From Chlorobiota bacterium (GTDB lineage: Bacteria > Bacteroidota > Bacteroidia > Bacteroidales > JAADJA01), in assembly GCA_013151015.1 (NCBI GenBank), contig JAADJA010000086.1, positions 1 through 46,955 on the forward strand: 46,955 bases of DNA. Direction: 5' to 3'. Below are positions 32,937 through 44,000 of this stretch, piece after piece (the first letter of the stretch is position 1; each line of letters opens with the position of its first letter). The notes under the pieces were generated by a model. That model saw only the letters and a list, made by a program, of their open reading frames with translations, was not told the DNA's origin and did not search any database. Position numbers and translations under genes: made by a program.

Positions 32937-33713
32937 TTACCCAAAAGTCCCACGAATGGCACCGCCATCAACACTGATCGTTTGTCCGGTAATATACTTT
33001 GAAACCGGTGACAGCAACCAGGCAGCGATACTCCCAAATTCATTGGCATCTCCCATTTTCCCGATGGGAATATTGGATTCGTACCTTGCTTTGGCTTCTT
33101 CTATCGTGATACCTTCCACTTCGCTTCTCTTCACGAACAACCTCTTTGCGGCATGGGTTTCATGGAAGCCGGGTGCGAGGATATTTAAGGTAACCCCTTT
33201 TGTTGCAATTTCCTGCGATAGGGTTTTTGCAAATCCCACAACTGCCAGTCGCAATGAATTACTGAGTACGAGATTTGCTATCGGTTGTTTGGTGGATGAG
33301 CTTTCGATGTAAACAATCCTGCCGTATTCCTGCTTGATAAATATGGGCAAAATGGCTTTTGTGAATTCCACTTTCCAGCGCAAGATCGAGTTGTATGCGT
33401 TGTCCCAATCTGCCATTTCTGTTTCCAAAAAGGATTTTGCCGGAGGTCCGCCTGCATTTATCAGCACACCATCCAGGAACCGGTCGCCCAGTTTTTCCAA
33501 TGTCTCTTGGATAGTTGCTGTCTTGCTGATGTCGCCAAGCACAATTTCAATTTGATCTGGATGCCTGTTTTTGAATGCGTTTAATTTTCTTGCATCCCTT
33601 GCAATTGCAATTATTTTGGCCCCTTCGTTTATTAAGTTCAGTGCAGCCCCATTTCCCAAACCTCCGGTAGCCCCACAAACGATGAACAGTTTATCTTTAA
33701 TTTTTAAGTCCAT
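32937..33713 (-). CDS. SDR-family oxidoreductase lacking the usual Tyr/Lys pair
   Basis: A 258-residue Rossmann protein: cofactor loop CGATGGLG (13-20), DI at 61-62, NAGG (86-89), and the C-terminal APGF and GQTISVDGG blocks of classical short-chain dehydrogenases. After the Ser block (YIESSST) the catalytic YxxxK is replaced: the aligned run is LVLSNSLRLAVVGFAK, with Leu150 at the Tyr position and Leu154 at the Lys position (Arg155 beside it). A known subgroup with an LSN-R pattern shares this. It may bind NAD(P) without standard reductase chemistry or use other residues. Substrate unknown; no operon partner. Confidence 0.85.
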   Translation of the reverse strand: MDLKIKDKLFIVCGATGGLGNGAALNLINEGAKIIAIARDARKLNAFKNRHPDQIEIVLGDISKTATIQETLEKLGDRFLDGVLINAGGPPAKSFLETEMADWDNAYNSILRWKVEFTKAILPIFIKQEYGRIVYIESSSTKQPIANLVLSNSLRLAVVGFAKTLSQEIATKGVTLNILAPGFHETHAAKRLFVKRSEVEGITIEEAKARYESNIPIGKMGDANEFGSIAAWLLSPVSKYITGQTISVDGGAIRGTFG

Positions 33714-33815
33714 ATTAAATTCAGTGTTTTTATTATTAATCCCGCTAAAATATAAATAATAAGAAAACGACTGGATTTTGTCAATAAATTGTTATTCAAA
33801 AATAATCAAGTTATT

Positions 33816-33848
33816 ATTGCTCGATTCCCGACGAAAATAATATATTTG
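33816..33848 (+). promoter_or_regulatory. Promoter of the hybrid histidine kinase gene
   Basis: ATTG (33816-33819), a 21-base spacer, then TATATTTG (33841-33848), a full -7 match. The leader to the ATG at 33911 is about 55 bases. Confidence 0.55.
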
Positions 33849-33910
33849 CTATTTGAACATTTAATACGGTTCTTTTTTCAGAATCGAAGTCCATTCTAAT
33901 CTGTGAAGCC

Positions 33911-36292
33911 ATGCACATGCCAGCAACAAATGACATAATAAATTTCATACTTTTCTGCAATGCCCCTGATCCTATTTTAATATTGGATTCGATGGGAACC
34001 ATCAAAGATTGCAATGGCGCCCTTGAGGAAGTGTATGCTTACCCAAGGGATGAACTAATCGGGAAGAAAAGTATTGACTTTTTGACAGAAGAATCAAAAG
34101 CGGTTTTTAAAGAGAAGTTTCCTGCACTAAAAAATGGAAGTTTACAGGAAGGGGAAGTTGAAGTTGTTTCAAAAGAGGGTAAAATAATCCATTTGTGGCG
34201 AAAAGGCATTCCCATTATGGACGATGTCAATGGATTTGGTGGAGCTGTTATTTTTGATCGTGACATTACGCTTAAAAAGCTTACGGAAAAGGAACTAAGG
34301 GAGCAAAAAGAGTATCTCGAGAGGAGGTTTGAAGAACAGACCTCACGCATACAATCGACCAATCAGGAATTGCAAACTTTAATTGGGGAGCTGAAGAAAA
34401 CCAAAGAGAAAAACCTGAGTATCCTCCACGCTTTGCCCGATTTGCTTTTTATCCTTAACAAAGATGGTGAGTTCCTGGATTACAATTATGATGAACCTGG
34501 TGGTTTATATGTGATGCCCGAAATGTTTATCGGAAAAAAACTTATGGACGTTTTGCCCTCCGGGGTTGCTGAACTATCTTTTTCAATGGTTCAAAAAACC
34601 TTAAAAACAAGGGAACTCCAGACCTTTGAATATGAATTGGATATGGAAGGTGATCGGACTTCGTTCGAGGCCCGGATGGTTTATAAAAATGCTTCGGAGG
34701 TTTTGGTGATCATCCGGGACATTACGGAACAAAAAAGAACCCTTGAAAACCTGAACAAAAGCGAAACTCTTTTTAGGACACTTGTGAACTCGACACAGGA
34801 AGCGGTAATTGCCATAAACAGTAAAAGTGAAATCGTGATTTTTAACCCTGCTGCCGAAAAGATGTTTCAGCTATCGATTGATGAGTTGCAAGCAGGAAAC
34901 ATCAGCAAGATTTTCCCGGATGATTACAAGGTAGAGCACGGCAAATGGGTTTCGGGTTATTTTAAATCGGGAAAGCCGGACGGTGCCATGGGCAAGACAA
35001 TGGAATTGCGGGCCAGGCGAAATGATGGCAGTAGCTTCGATATTGAGATTTCGATTTCGCCAGGGGACCTTGAAGACGAACGGATTGTTGTTGCGGTGAT
35101 CAGGGATATTACCCTTCGGAAAAAAGCGGAAAAAGCTCTGTTGGAAGCCAAGGAAAAAGCCGTGGAAAACGATAGGCTGAAATCGGCGTTCCTTGCCAAT
35201 ATGTCGCATGAAATAAGGACCCCGATGAACAGTATCCTTGGGTTTTCAAATCTTTTGCCCGAGGCCGAAACGGAGAAGGAGAGGGACGATTATATCAAAA
35301 TCATTATCTCGAATGGGCATTTGCTCATGAACCTCATCAATGATATCATCGATATTTCAAAAATTGAGGCAGGGCTTACAAAATCGTTCAATACGTCTTT
35401 TCATATTTCCGATAAAATGGAGAATATTTACGACCTGTTTTCAGTGAACGAGAAATGTGTCTCGGGAAAGGTGGAGCTTAAAATGAACGTACCTCCTGAA
35501 TTGAAAAATGAAACATTGTTTACCGATAAAACAAAATTTAGCCAGATATTGATCAACCTTGTCAACAATGCCATTAAGTTTACTGAAGAGGGCGTTGTGG
35601 AATTTGGGTTCTCAAAAGTAGAAATCGATGGAAAACCAATAATCCGTTTTTATGTAAAAGATTCGGGGATCGGGATATCCAAATCGGACCAGGAATTGAT
35701 CTTTGACCGTTTCAGGCAGGTGGATGTCATCGATCGAAATGCTTACGGTGGAACGGGCTTAGGGCTTTCGATCTGTAAATCGTTTGCAAAACTTCTCGGT
35801 GGGGATATCCAGGTGGAGTCGGAAGAAGGGAAAGGCACCGTGTTTTTCGTTAGTTTACCGGCCAGGGCAGCGGGCGCACCATTGCCCAAGGTTATTTCCA
35901 AACATGGGTTTACCGGGTTCTCAAACTGGCAGGGAAAGAAAATCCTTGTGGTTGAGGACAACGATGCGAATTATATGATCTTCAATGCTTATTTAAAAGA
36001 AACAGGCCTGGAGTTGCTTTGGGCAAAAACAGGCGAAGAAGCGGTTGAGTATTGCGAAAGAAATGATGCGATTGATTTAATCCTGATGGATATAAAACTT
36101 CCCGGCATGGATGGTTATGAAGCCACGAAACGAATCAGGGGAATTGGAAAAAAAACCCCAATTATTGCACAAACGGCCTATGCCATGGATTCTGACCGCC
36201 AGCGAAGTGTGGATGCCGGTTGTGACAACTTCATTTCCAAACCTATTTTAAAGGAGAAGCTTTATAATATTCTTTCAAATTATTTGAATTAG
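33911..36292 (+). CDS. PAS-containing hybrid sensor histidine kinase / response regulator
   Basis: A 793-residue signalling protein. Three PAS domains occupy about 8-120, 165-275 and 285-402, with a coiled linker at 122-165 (EKELREQKEYLERRFEEQ). HisKA has the phospho-acceptor His433 in NMSHEIRTPMN; the ATPase domain shows N box NLVNNAIKF, G1 DSGIGIS and G2 GTGLGLS; the C-terminal receiver has Asp727 in LMDIKLPGMDG and Lys777 in SKP. There are no membrane segments, so it senses a cytoplasmic signal. A second ATG lies two codons in. No partner regulator with an output domain is adjacent, so the phosphorelay target is elsewhere. Confidence 0.92.
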   Translation: MHMPATNDIINFILFCNAPDPILILDSMGTIKDCNGALEEVYAYPRDELIGKKSIDFLTEESKAVFKEKFPALKNGSLQEGEVEVVSKEGKIIHLWRKGIPIMDDVNGFGGAVIFDRDITLKKLTEKELREQKEYLERRFEEQTSRIQSTNQELQTLIGELKKTKEKNLSILHALPDLLFILNKDGEFLDYNYDEPGGLYVMPEMFIGKKLMDVLPSGVAELSFSMVQKTLKTRELQTFEYELDMEGDRTSFEARMVYKNASEVLVIIRDITEQKRTLENLNKSETLFRTLVNSTQEAVIAINSKSEIVIFNPAAEKMFQLSIDELQAGNISKIFPDDYKVEHGKWVSGYFKSGKPDGAMGKTMELRARRNDGSSFDIEISISPGDLEDERIVVAVIRDITLRKKAEKALLEAKEKAVENDRLKSAFLANMSHEIRTPMNSILGFSNLLPEAETEKERDDYIKIIISNGHLLMNLINDIIDISKIEAGLTKSFNTSFHISDKMENIYDLFSVNEKCVSGKVELKMNVPPELKNETLFTDKTKFSQILINLVNNAIKFTEEGVVEFGFSKVEIDGKPIIRFYVKDSGIGISKSDQELIFDRFRQVDVIDRNAYGGTGLGLSICKSFAKLLGGDIQVESEEGKGTVFFVSLPARAAGAPLPKVISKHGFTGFSNWQGKKILVVEDNDANYMIFNAYLKETGLELLWAKTGEEAVEYCERNDAIDLILMDIKLPGMDGYEATKRIRGIGKKTPIIAQTAYAMDSDRQRSVDAGCDNFISKPILKEKLYNILSNYLN

Positions 36293-36381
36293 GCTTTGGA
36301 TTTGAAAGCAATGGTTTATACGCCCGAACAAGTCATGCGCTTTGTTTAAAACTAAATGTTTTAAAATTGTTTGGAAGCAGT

Positions 36382-36389
36382 TATCTTTG
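36382..36389 (+). promoter_or_regulatory. Bacteroidota -7 box for guaA
   Basis: TATCTTTG, a full match, 21 bases before the guaA ATG at 36411; TTTT lies 19 bases upstream as a partial -33 element. Confidence 0.5.
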
Positions 36390-36410
36390 CGGGCTTAAAA
36401 CATTTTCAAC

Positions 36411-37940
36411 ATGCAGGAAACCATTTTGATCCTCGATTTTGGTTCACAATACACACAGCTTATTGCCCGCCGGGTTCGTGAACTCAATGTTTTTTGTGAA
36501 ATATATCCCTTTAATTCTTTTCCTGAAATCACCTCAAATTATAAAGGGGTGATACTGTCGGGCAGCCCGTTCTCCGTCCGTGACGAAGATGCCCCTGTCC
36601 CTGACTTGTCCGATATTCGGGCCAAACTCCCATTATTGGGTGTCTGCTTTGGGGCACAGTTCCTGGCCAAAGATTCCGGTGGCGAAGTAATGCCTTCAAA
36701 AATCAGGGAATACGGACGGGCCAACCTGGCTTTTATCCAAAAGGAAAACGAACTGATGAAAGGGATGACCAATGGTTGTCAGGTGTGGATGTCGCACGGG
36801 GACACAATCCTCGGAATCCCTGATAATTTCCGGATTATCGCCAGTACTTCCGATGTGGAAGTGGCAGGTTATGAGATTGCAGGCGAACCCACATATGGGA
36901 TACAGTTCCACCCTGAAGTTTACCATACATCCGAAGGGATGACCTTGCTAAGGAATTTTGTCGTTGATATTTGTGCATGCCATCAAATCTGGACGCCCGA
37001 ATCCTTCGTGGAAACCACGGTGAAAGGGCTGAAAGAAAAATTACGGGATGATAAAGTGGTACTTGGGCTTTCGGGCGGTGTTGATTCTTCGGTGTCGGCA
37101 GTTTTGCTCGACAGGGCCATTGGAAAAAACCTCCATTGCATTTTTGTGGACAATGGCCTGCTTCGCAAAGATGAATTTGAATCGGTTTTGGATTCTTACA
37201 AACATATGGGCCTGAACGTGAAAGGAGTCCGGTCGCAGGAAAAGTTCTACGAAGCCCTGAAAGGGATAAGCGACCCCGAGAAAAAAAGAAAAGCAATCGG
37301 CAATACATTTATCGAGGTTTTTGACGAAGAGGCACACGAAATCCAGGATGTGAAATGGCTGGCGCAAGGGACCATATACCCTGACGTGATCGAATCGAAA
37401 TCGGTGAAAGGGCCATCGGCAACCATTAAATCCCACCATAACGTGGGCGGGTTGCCTGATTTCATGAAATTGAAAATCGTGGAACCGCTCAACACACTTT
37501 TCAAAGATGAGGTGAGAAGGATTGGCAAGTCCCTTGACATGGACACGGCCTTGCTTTCGCGCCATCCGTTTCCCGGCCCGGGACTCGGGATTCGTATCCT
37601 TGGCGATATTACCGAAGAAAAAGTAAGGGTATTGCAGGAGGCCGATCACATATTTATCGAAGGCCTGAAATCAAACGGTTTATATGATAAGGTATGGCAG
37701 GCCCTCGCTGTTTTGCTGCCTGTTCAGTCGGTAGGGGTGATGGGCGATGAGCGCACTTACGAGAATACGGTTGTCCTCCGGGCAGTTGGGTCCACGGATG
37801 GGATGACCGCCGATTGGTCGCACCTTCCCTATGAATTTCTTGCCAGGGTTTCGAACGATATAATAAATAAGGTAAAAGGCGTTAATAGAGTGGTATATGA
37901 TATTAGTTCCAAACCACCGGCCACAATTGAATGGGAGTAA
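36411..37940 (+). CDS. guaA: GMP synthase (glutamine-hydrolysing)
   Basis: A 509-residue enzyme that aminates XMP to GMP. The class I glutaminase domain has the nucleophile Cys79 in GVCFGAQ and His167/Glu169 in FHPE. The ATP-pyrophosphatase domain has the PP-loop SGGVDSSV at about 220-227. The C-terminal dimerisation domain shows [14 protein letters not shown] and ends KPPATIEWE, the normal family end. It sits alone before the LysM protein gene, with a gap of 113 bases that shows only a short imperfect repeat (GTCAGATGGCGG and GTCGGATGTCAGATG). It feeds the same guanine nucleotide route as gmk. Confidence 0.97.
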   Translation: MQETILILDFGSQYTQLIARRVRELNVFCEIYPFNSFPEITSNYKGVILSGSPFSVRDEDAPVPDLSDIRAKLPLLGVCFGAQFLAKDSGGEVMPSKIREYGRANLAFIQKENELMKGMTNGCQVWMSHGDTILGIPDNFRIIASTSDVEVAGYEIAGEPTYGIQFHPEVYHTSEGMTLLRNFVVDICACHQIWTPESFVETTVKGLKEKLRDDKVVLGLSGGVDSSVSAVLLDRAIGKNLHCIFVDNGLLRKDEFESVLDSYKHMGLNVKGVRSQEKFYEALKGISDPEKKRKAIGNTFIEVFDEEAHEIQDVKWLAQGTIYPDVIESKSVKGPSATIKSHHNVGGLPDFMKLKIVEPLNTLFKDEVRRIGKSLDMDTALLSRHPFPGPGLGIRILGDITEEKVRVLQEADHIFIEGLKSNGLYDKVWQALAVLLPVQSVGVMGDERTYENTVVLRAVGSTDGMTADWSHLPYEFLARVSNDIINKVKGVNRVVYDISSKPPATIEWE

Positions 37941-38053
37941 GTTGATGTCCGCAAAACCTGTTGAGATAAATTACTTGATAGAAAAAAACACTTTAAATAT
38001 GTTGTCAGATGGCGGGTGTCGGATGTCAGATGTGAAAAAATAACAAATTCAGT

Positions 38054-40393
38054 ATGAGCAGAAATAATTTCATCATTACAACAATAGCTTTTTTCTTTTT
38101 GATAATCACTTCGGAATTGCCTGCACAAACAAACCCGAATATCATCAAATCCGAAATCGTCGAAACCATCGACAGTACGACCTATTACTTGCATTTTGTG
38201 AAAGATGGCGAAAGCGTGTTTGCCATTGCAAAGGTTTATGGGGTTTCAGTAAATGATGTTTTCAAACACAATCCTGAATCCCGTACGGGCGTCCATACCG
38301 GACAGGTCCTGAAAATCCCTTTTGAACAAAAGGAAAAGCCACGGGCGAAGAACGAAACCACCCTTCGGAAAGATGAGGATTTTTTCTATCACATTGTCAA
38401 ACCTCATGAAACACTTTATGGGATTTCAAAGGGTTACCGAGTGGACATTGAAGATGTGAAAAAGATAAACCCGGGGCTTACAGAAAACCTGAAAGAGGGG
38501 CAAATGATCAAGATCCCTGCCTTGAAAAAACCGGGGATAGGATATTTTGAAGAAGAATCGGACGAAACCAAATTGCACACCATTGTTCAGGGCGAAACCC
38601 TTTATGGGATTGCCAAAGAATACAATGTGTCCATTGGGGAAATAAAAAATGCCAATCCGGGCTTGACCGATGTACTTAGTGTTGGCACAAGTATTTTGAT
38701 CCCAAACCAGATTGAAAAGGAAAGCGCAAATGCTTCAGAAAACAAATCCGAAGCGGCAGATAGTTCAAAATACCACACTGTTGTGGCCGGGGAAACTTTG
38801 TTCAGGATCGCTAAAAACTATGCGGTGAGCGTGGATACTTTGAAAAAACACAATCCCGGCCTGAACGATGCGTTGTACATTGGCCAGAAAATAGTGATCC
38901 CCGATGCCACCGATTCAAAAAACTACATTGTACATGTCACGCACGAAAAGGAAAAGCTGAACAAGATCGCAAAGAAATATGATGTAAGCCTGTCCAAGAT
39001 CCAAAGCATGAACCCCGACTTGAAAAAGAAGGTTTCGAGCGGACAGCAGGTCAGGATTCCTGTACAGCCCAGGAAAATAGAACAACCGAAAGATAATTTG
39101 GACAATGACAAGGATGTGATTGCTGAAAATCCATGCGGTGATTTGCAAATGGACAAAGAAGCGGTTTATAATGTCGCCTTGATGATCCCTTTGTTCCTGG
39201 AGGAACTCGACAGCATGCTCGTTAAAGACCGGGTGGATATCTCGGAACTGAAGGATTTGTTGAGCTTCCGGTTTATCCAGTTTTACGAAGGGCTGTTGAT
39301 GGCCGTGGATTCAATGAAAAACCAGGGGATGAACCTGAACCTCTTTGTTTATGATGTGGACAATACCCCCGAAAAGATCAACAAAGTCTTGCGGGCATCC
39401 GAACTGGGGAGCATGGATTTGATCATTGGCCCTTTTTACAGTACGGGTTTTAAGCAGGTGGCGAAATTTGCTGAGACTTTCAACATCAAAATCGTGAACC
39501 CGCTGACATACCGCGAGGAAATAATCGTGAACCAGCCCAATGTTTTCAAGGTGCGGCCACCTTATAGCACACAGGCCGACCAGTTGGTCGATCATATTTT
39601 GAAAAAATACCCTTTGCACCATATTCTCCTCGTGAGGCATTATAAATACAAATACCAGTCGGAAGTTTCTTACATTAAAAACCGTTTGAACAGTGAGCGG
39701 AAAAGAGGGGTTTTTATTTCCAATAAATCGCTGTACGATGCCATAAAATCATGCGAGGAAAAGGGCGTTAACAACGTTTATTCCGAGAATACCTTGTTGG
39801 ACAAACAATATATCAAATCCCATATCGACGATAGCACCTGGTTCAACAATACCGCAAAGGAAATCCTTTATTCCGCCGATAGTTTAAGGGGCTTGAGCCG
39901 AAACATCTCAAGGGCAAGGCCCAACCTTGTCATAGCTCTTTCGAACAAGCGGGTATTCCAATACGATTTGCTTTCGCAGTTCAATAAATTGGCCGAGGAC
40001 AACTCCATTTCCCTCGTGGGCATCCCCAAATGGGACGAATTGGAGAAGCAGGAAGCAGAGCATTTGATCAATCTGAACTTCCAATATTTTTCCCCTTCCT
40101 TCATCGACTATTCTGATAAACTGAACCAGGAATGGATACAGAAGTTCAGGGATATATATCATACAGAGCCCTCTGAAGAGAAATATGCCTTTGATGGTTT
40201 TGATATTGGCTGGTATTTCCTGAATGCCCTTTACCGCTATGGACGGGATTTTGAAAACTGTGTCCCCGGCTTCGATATCCACCTGATCCAGACCCATTTC
40301 GATTTTGAACAAAACCCGCCCAACGGTTTCCAGAACACCCATTGGAACCTGCTCCGTTATGATGGCTATAAGGTGGTTAAGGAGAAGCTTTGA
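38054..40393 (+). CDS. Secreted protein with five LysM domains and a periplasmic-binding fold
   Basis: A 779-residue protein with a signal peptide (FIITTIAFFFLIITSELPAQ). Five LysM modules, each about 45-50 residues, run from about 38 to 345; typical units are GESVFAIAKVYGVSVNDV, HETLYGISKGYRVDIEDV, GETLYGIAKEYNVSIGEI and GETLFRIAKNYAVSVDTL, and the fifth (EKLNKIAKKYDVSLSKI) is more diverged. From about 372 a type 1 periplasmic-binding-like domain follows (VALMIPLFL, IIGPFYSTGFKQVAKFAE, LVIALSNKRVFQYDL, AFDGFDIGWYFLNAL). LysM binds peptidoglycan; the second domain resembles ABC substrate-binding or LpoA-like proteins, so a wall-synthesis helper role is possible. No transporter gene is linked. 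Confidence 0.88.
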   Translation: MSRNNFIITTIAFFFLIITSELPAQTNPNIIKSEIVETIDSTTYYLHFVKDGESVFAIAKVYGVSVNDVFKHNPESRTGVHTGQVLKIPFEQKEKPRAKNETTLRKDEDFFYHIVKPHETLYGISKGYRVDIEDVKKINPGLTENLKEGQMIKIPALKKPGIGYFEEESDETKLHTIVQGETLYGIAKEYNVSIGEIKNANPGLTDVLSVGTSILIPNQIEKESANASENKSEAADSSKYHTVVAGETLFRIAKNYAVSVDTLKKHNPGLNDALYIGQKIVIPDATDSKNYIVHVTHEKEKLNKIAKKYDVSLSKIQSMNPDLKKKVSSGQQVRIPVQPRKIEQPKDNLDNDKDVIAENPCGDLQMDKEAVYNVALMIPLFLEELDSMLVKDRVDISELKDLLSFRFIQFYEGLLMAVDSMKNQGMNLNLFVYDVDNTPEKINKVLRASELGSMDLIIGPFYSTGFKQVAKFAETFNIKIVNPLTYREEIIVNQPNVFKVRPPYSTQADQLVDHILKKYPLHHILLVRHYKYKYQSEVSYIKNRLNSERKRGVFISNKSLYDAIKSCEEKGVNNVYSENTLLDKQYIKSHIDDSTWFNNTAKEILYSADSLRGLSRNISRARPNLVIALSNKRVFQYDLLSQFNKLAEDNSISLVGIPKWDELEKQEAEHLINLNFQYFSPSFIDYSDKLNQEWIQKFRDIYHTEPSEEKYAFDGFDIGWYFLNALYRYGRDFENCVPGFDIHLIQTHFDFEQNPPNGFQNTHWNLLRYDGYKVVKEKL

Positions 40394-41038
40394 CCAATTC
40401 TTAAATGGCTGCAATTTATTGTACTCCTCATTTTGGCAAAGCAGAATTCTGCCATAAATTTTTCTAGTGGTTTTCTGCCATGCTTTTCCAAAAACCTTTG
40501 TTTATTATTGTCGCCTGAATTGTAAAAAGTTTTCAACAACAGGGTAACCTTTTGCCCTTTTGTGGAATCAACTAATTGCAAATCAAGGATTCGTTCAGTA
40601 GGTGGGATATTGTTTATGAAACAACGCATAACTTTTTAACACCTAACTTTTATCTTTTAACACATGAGCTTTTACCGTTAACTGAAAGAAACCTACCGTT
40701 AACTGATTTGCCTTGCGATTATAGAAATTAATTCATTATATTTGGCAAACCATTTTAAAACCAGGAACGCTTTGAACAAGGCCAAAATATGCAGTATTAT
40801 GTGCTTTTTCTGTTACGGCAGGAAATGTAGCATATTGGCTATTCTTTATGTGGCTGCATGTCAGGCGATTACCCTCCCCATAAATATAAAAGGCTAATAT
40901 CCTTTTTTTGGGTGGGGGCACAGTTGAGGCCAATTTTGGTTTGCCTGGGGATATTCCGTTTTCATCTTTTCTGAACAGGGCAAAACAAATTGGCCATTGA
41001 TGCCCTTAAATTATTTTTCAAACAAAAAAACAGAAAAG
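40394..41038. other. 645-base intergenic region before the T9SS cargo genes
   Basis: An 87-residue minus-strand frame across 40366-40629 has no family resemblance and overlaps the LysM gene end. TACCGTTAACTGA-type words occur twice near 40675-40705. The rest is AT-rich with a promoter-like site at 40712-40744; otherwise I see nothing. Confidence 0.4.
40712..40744 (+). promoter_or_regulatory. Possible promoter for the T9SS cargo gene
   Basis: CTTG (40712-40715), a 21-base spacer and TATATTTG (40737-40744), a full -7 match. If used it would give a leader of nearly 290 bases before the ATG at 41039. Confidence 0.35.
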
Positions 41039-44000
41039 ATGAAAAAGAACATATTAAAAACAGTATTTATAGTAATATTGACAATCATGATTTCAAGTTT
41101 AACAAAGGCGCAGGAGTATGGGAGCTGGGTGGTGCCCTACCACGAAGCCAATGGAGGGGCGCTCGACCAAGCCTGGGAATTGGGTTTTTGGACTACCGAT
41201 ATACAAAGTACGGTAATTAACATCGACTTGCCCGATGGTGATTACCAATATGATTTTTCCACGGGTGGCTATGCCCAGGACGGTGAGCTCCTTTTTTACG
41301 TTATCGACAAGAACGTTTATGAAGCAGGTACCAATACCATTGTCGGCACTTTCTATATTGATAATACATTTGTAACAGACCCTGAAGTTGAAATTGTAAG
41401 GGAGCCGGGAAGCACTTCAAAGTATTACATCATATACAGTGCCCACGATCCTACTTCAAACGGCCCGGATGATTATGTCGGGTTTTATTATTCCGAAGTA
41501 TATGTGGATGCAGGTACGGGAGCCGTTAGCCTTGGAAACCTTGAACAACAATTGACCTCCTATATTGGAGCCGACCATGGTGCATTTGCCGTTTCGAAAA
41601 TGAGCAATGGGGAAAAGGCCTTGTACAGGTGCACAGGTGGAAATGGCATAACGAAAACCATGATTACCACAAATGGGATTTCAACAAGTGTCGAACTGAT
41701 CCTCGACAGAAACGATCCAACAATCGGGAGCCATTATAATTTCGAGGCATATAATTTTGAAATGCTGGAAAAAAGCAATGGGCAAACTGTTTTTGCATGG
41801 AGCACAATGACATCTTATCCGACAGGGAACGATGAAAAGGACAAGGTTTTCATATATAACATGACCTTGGGGCAAGCATTGAAAATAGATGTTGATGAAA
41901 ACAGTACGGGCAAAATTGGCGGCCTTGAGTTTTCTACCTGGGAAGACGATGTCATATATGTATCTTACCGCTCGGACATACCTGCCAATTCGGGGTTGAT
42001 AAAACTTGATTATTCGAACCCGAACCAAATCCTTAGGGAAAACATTACTTCACAGGACAACGATTATAGCCATACTTTTCTGCAACTTGCGCCCGATGGC
42101 AACATTTACGGTGTTGCCAACGATGGCCTTAGCCTTTGCCAGATAAACATGGGAAACGGTATGTTCACTCCAGGGTATTTTCCTGGTGAAGTATTGTCCT
42201 ACATATCCACTTATGGCCAGCCCAACTATTATATCCTGCCCGAGAACGAGCAACCCATCCTGGGAATGATCCTCACGGCCGGGGGCGTTTCCTGCGGCTG
42301 CGATGACAACAATGATGGCTCGGTTACGGTTTTCCCCCGGGGAGGTGTTCCACCTTACACATTTGCATGGACCGATAGTCAGGGAAACCCCATGGGCAAT
42401 ACACAAACAATTACAAACCTACCGGTGGGGAATTATACTTGTTGTATTACCGATTCTGATTCGCCCCCTTATACATACTGCGAAAACGTACAGGTTATGT
42501 TGGATCCGGGCTTGTTGAGTTTTACATTTGACGACAACCTGTACGATATTGACAATTCAAATGTGACATGGTCAAATATGAATTTTTCGTTCCGTTATGG
42601 CATTCGTGTTCACGAGGGGTACAAACTTACCATCGACCAAGGCAGCTACATGGAGTTTGGCGAAGATGCCAAGATAATCGTGGAGCCCGGTGCTGAGCTT
42701 GTGATCGATAATTCCACCCTATCCTATTTTGCGGACTGCCCATGTGGATGGCTGGGGATAGAGGTGTGGGGCAATCCTGAGGTCCACCAGTACCAATGCA
42801 ACGGCGTGATCCAACAGGGGAAGGTCACCATAAAGAACGGGAGCCTGATAGAACATGCCGAGATAGCCGTATTGCTTGGTTCAAGGGTCGGGTCGGGCTC
42901 TTCCGGTGGCGGGATTCTCCAAATACCCAACAATGGGAGCATGGAAACAAAGAGCGCAAGCTTCCTGAACAACAGGTATGCGCTCTATTTCACCCCTTAC
43001 CAGAATTACAGGTTCGATGTAAACTGCAACAATACCCTCCCGGCGGCAAACCTTAGCTATATCTACAATGCCCTTTTCGAGGTAAATGCCAATTACATCT
43101 ATGGCAACTGGGGCCATGCCCATACCAAGCTCAACAAAGTTGACGGAATTGATTTCCATGGTTGCACCTTTGCCCAATACCAGAACCCAGAACCAAAAGG
43201 GAAGGGGATAGATGCGCTGGGTTCGGGTTTTTCCGTTGAAGAAATTTGTAATTCCATACAGAAGCCCTGTCCCGAAAACTCGGTAGTTTACAGCAGCTTC
43301 ACCAATTTTAATAAAGCCATAGTATCTGCAAATTCTGGTGTTTACACAGCTTTGGTTAAAAACACCGATTTTTATGATAACAGCCTTGGCATAAAACTCA
43401 GCAACGTGAACAATGCAACGGTGATTATGAACAATTTCTACCTTGGCAAACCCGCTGCTTGCGACCTGCAGACGACAACTTCCTTTGGAATTGACATTTT
43501 GGGCTCCACAGGTTTTGCGATAGAGGAGAATTTCTTCACAAAGGCAAACGGTGCGCCCACGGGGAATTATATTGGAATAAGGGTGAAGGATTGCCCAAGC
43601 ACATGGGACATTGTCTATTTAAATGATTTTGACGGACTTAGCTACGGAAACTATGCGCAGGGGACAAATAGAGAAACTCAAAATAATGATGGGACTGGAG
43701 TGGAATACCGTTGCAACACAAATACCAACAATGCCGTGGATTTTATTGTTACAGGAGCAATACCAATACAAGCCATGATCCGTACCGAACAGGGCACAGA
43801 GGATGTCGCTTCGGGGAATGTGTTTTCGAACCCGGTTAAATGGCATTACCGCAACGAAGGGCTTCAATTCATCAATTATTGGTATTGCAATACATGCCCC
43901 AACGAGGAGCCCATGAGCATTTATATGTTGCCCGGGTATAATACGTTCGACAAGGACATTGCTGAACACCCAAATACATGCCCTTCGCATTATGGAGGTG

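Noticed and set aside
37041-37649. 202-residue minus-strand frame inside guaA
   Set aside because: Antisense shadow of the ATP-pyrophosphatase and dimerisation domains.
40366-40629. 87-residue minus-strand frame after the LysM gene
   Set aside because: No family resemblance, overlaps the LysM gene end, no promoter; noted only as unexplained intergenic sequence.
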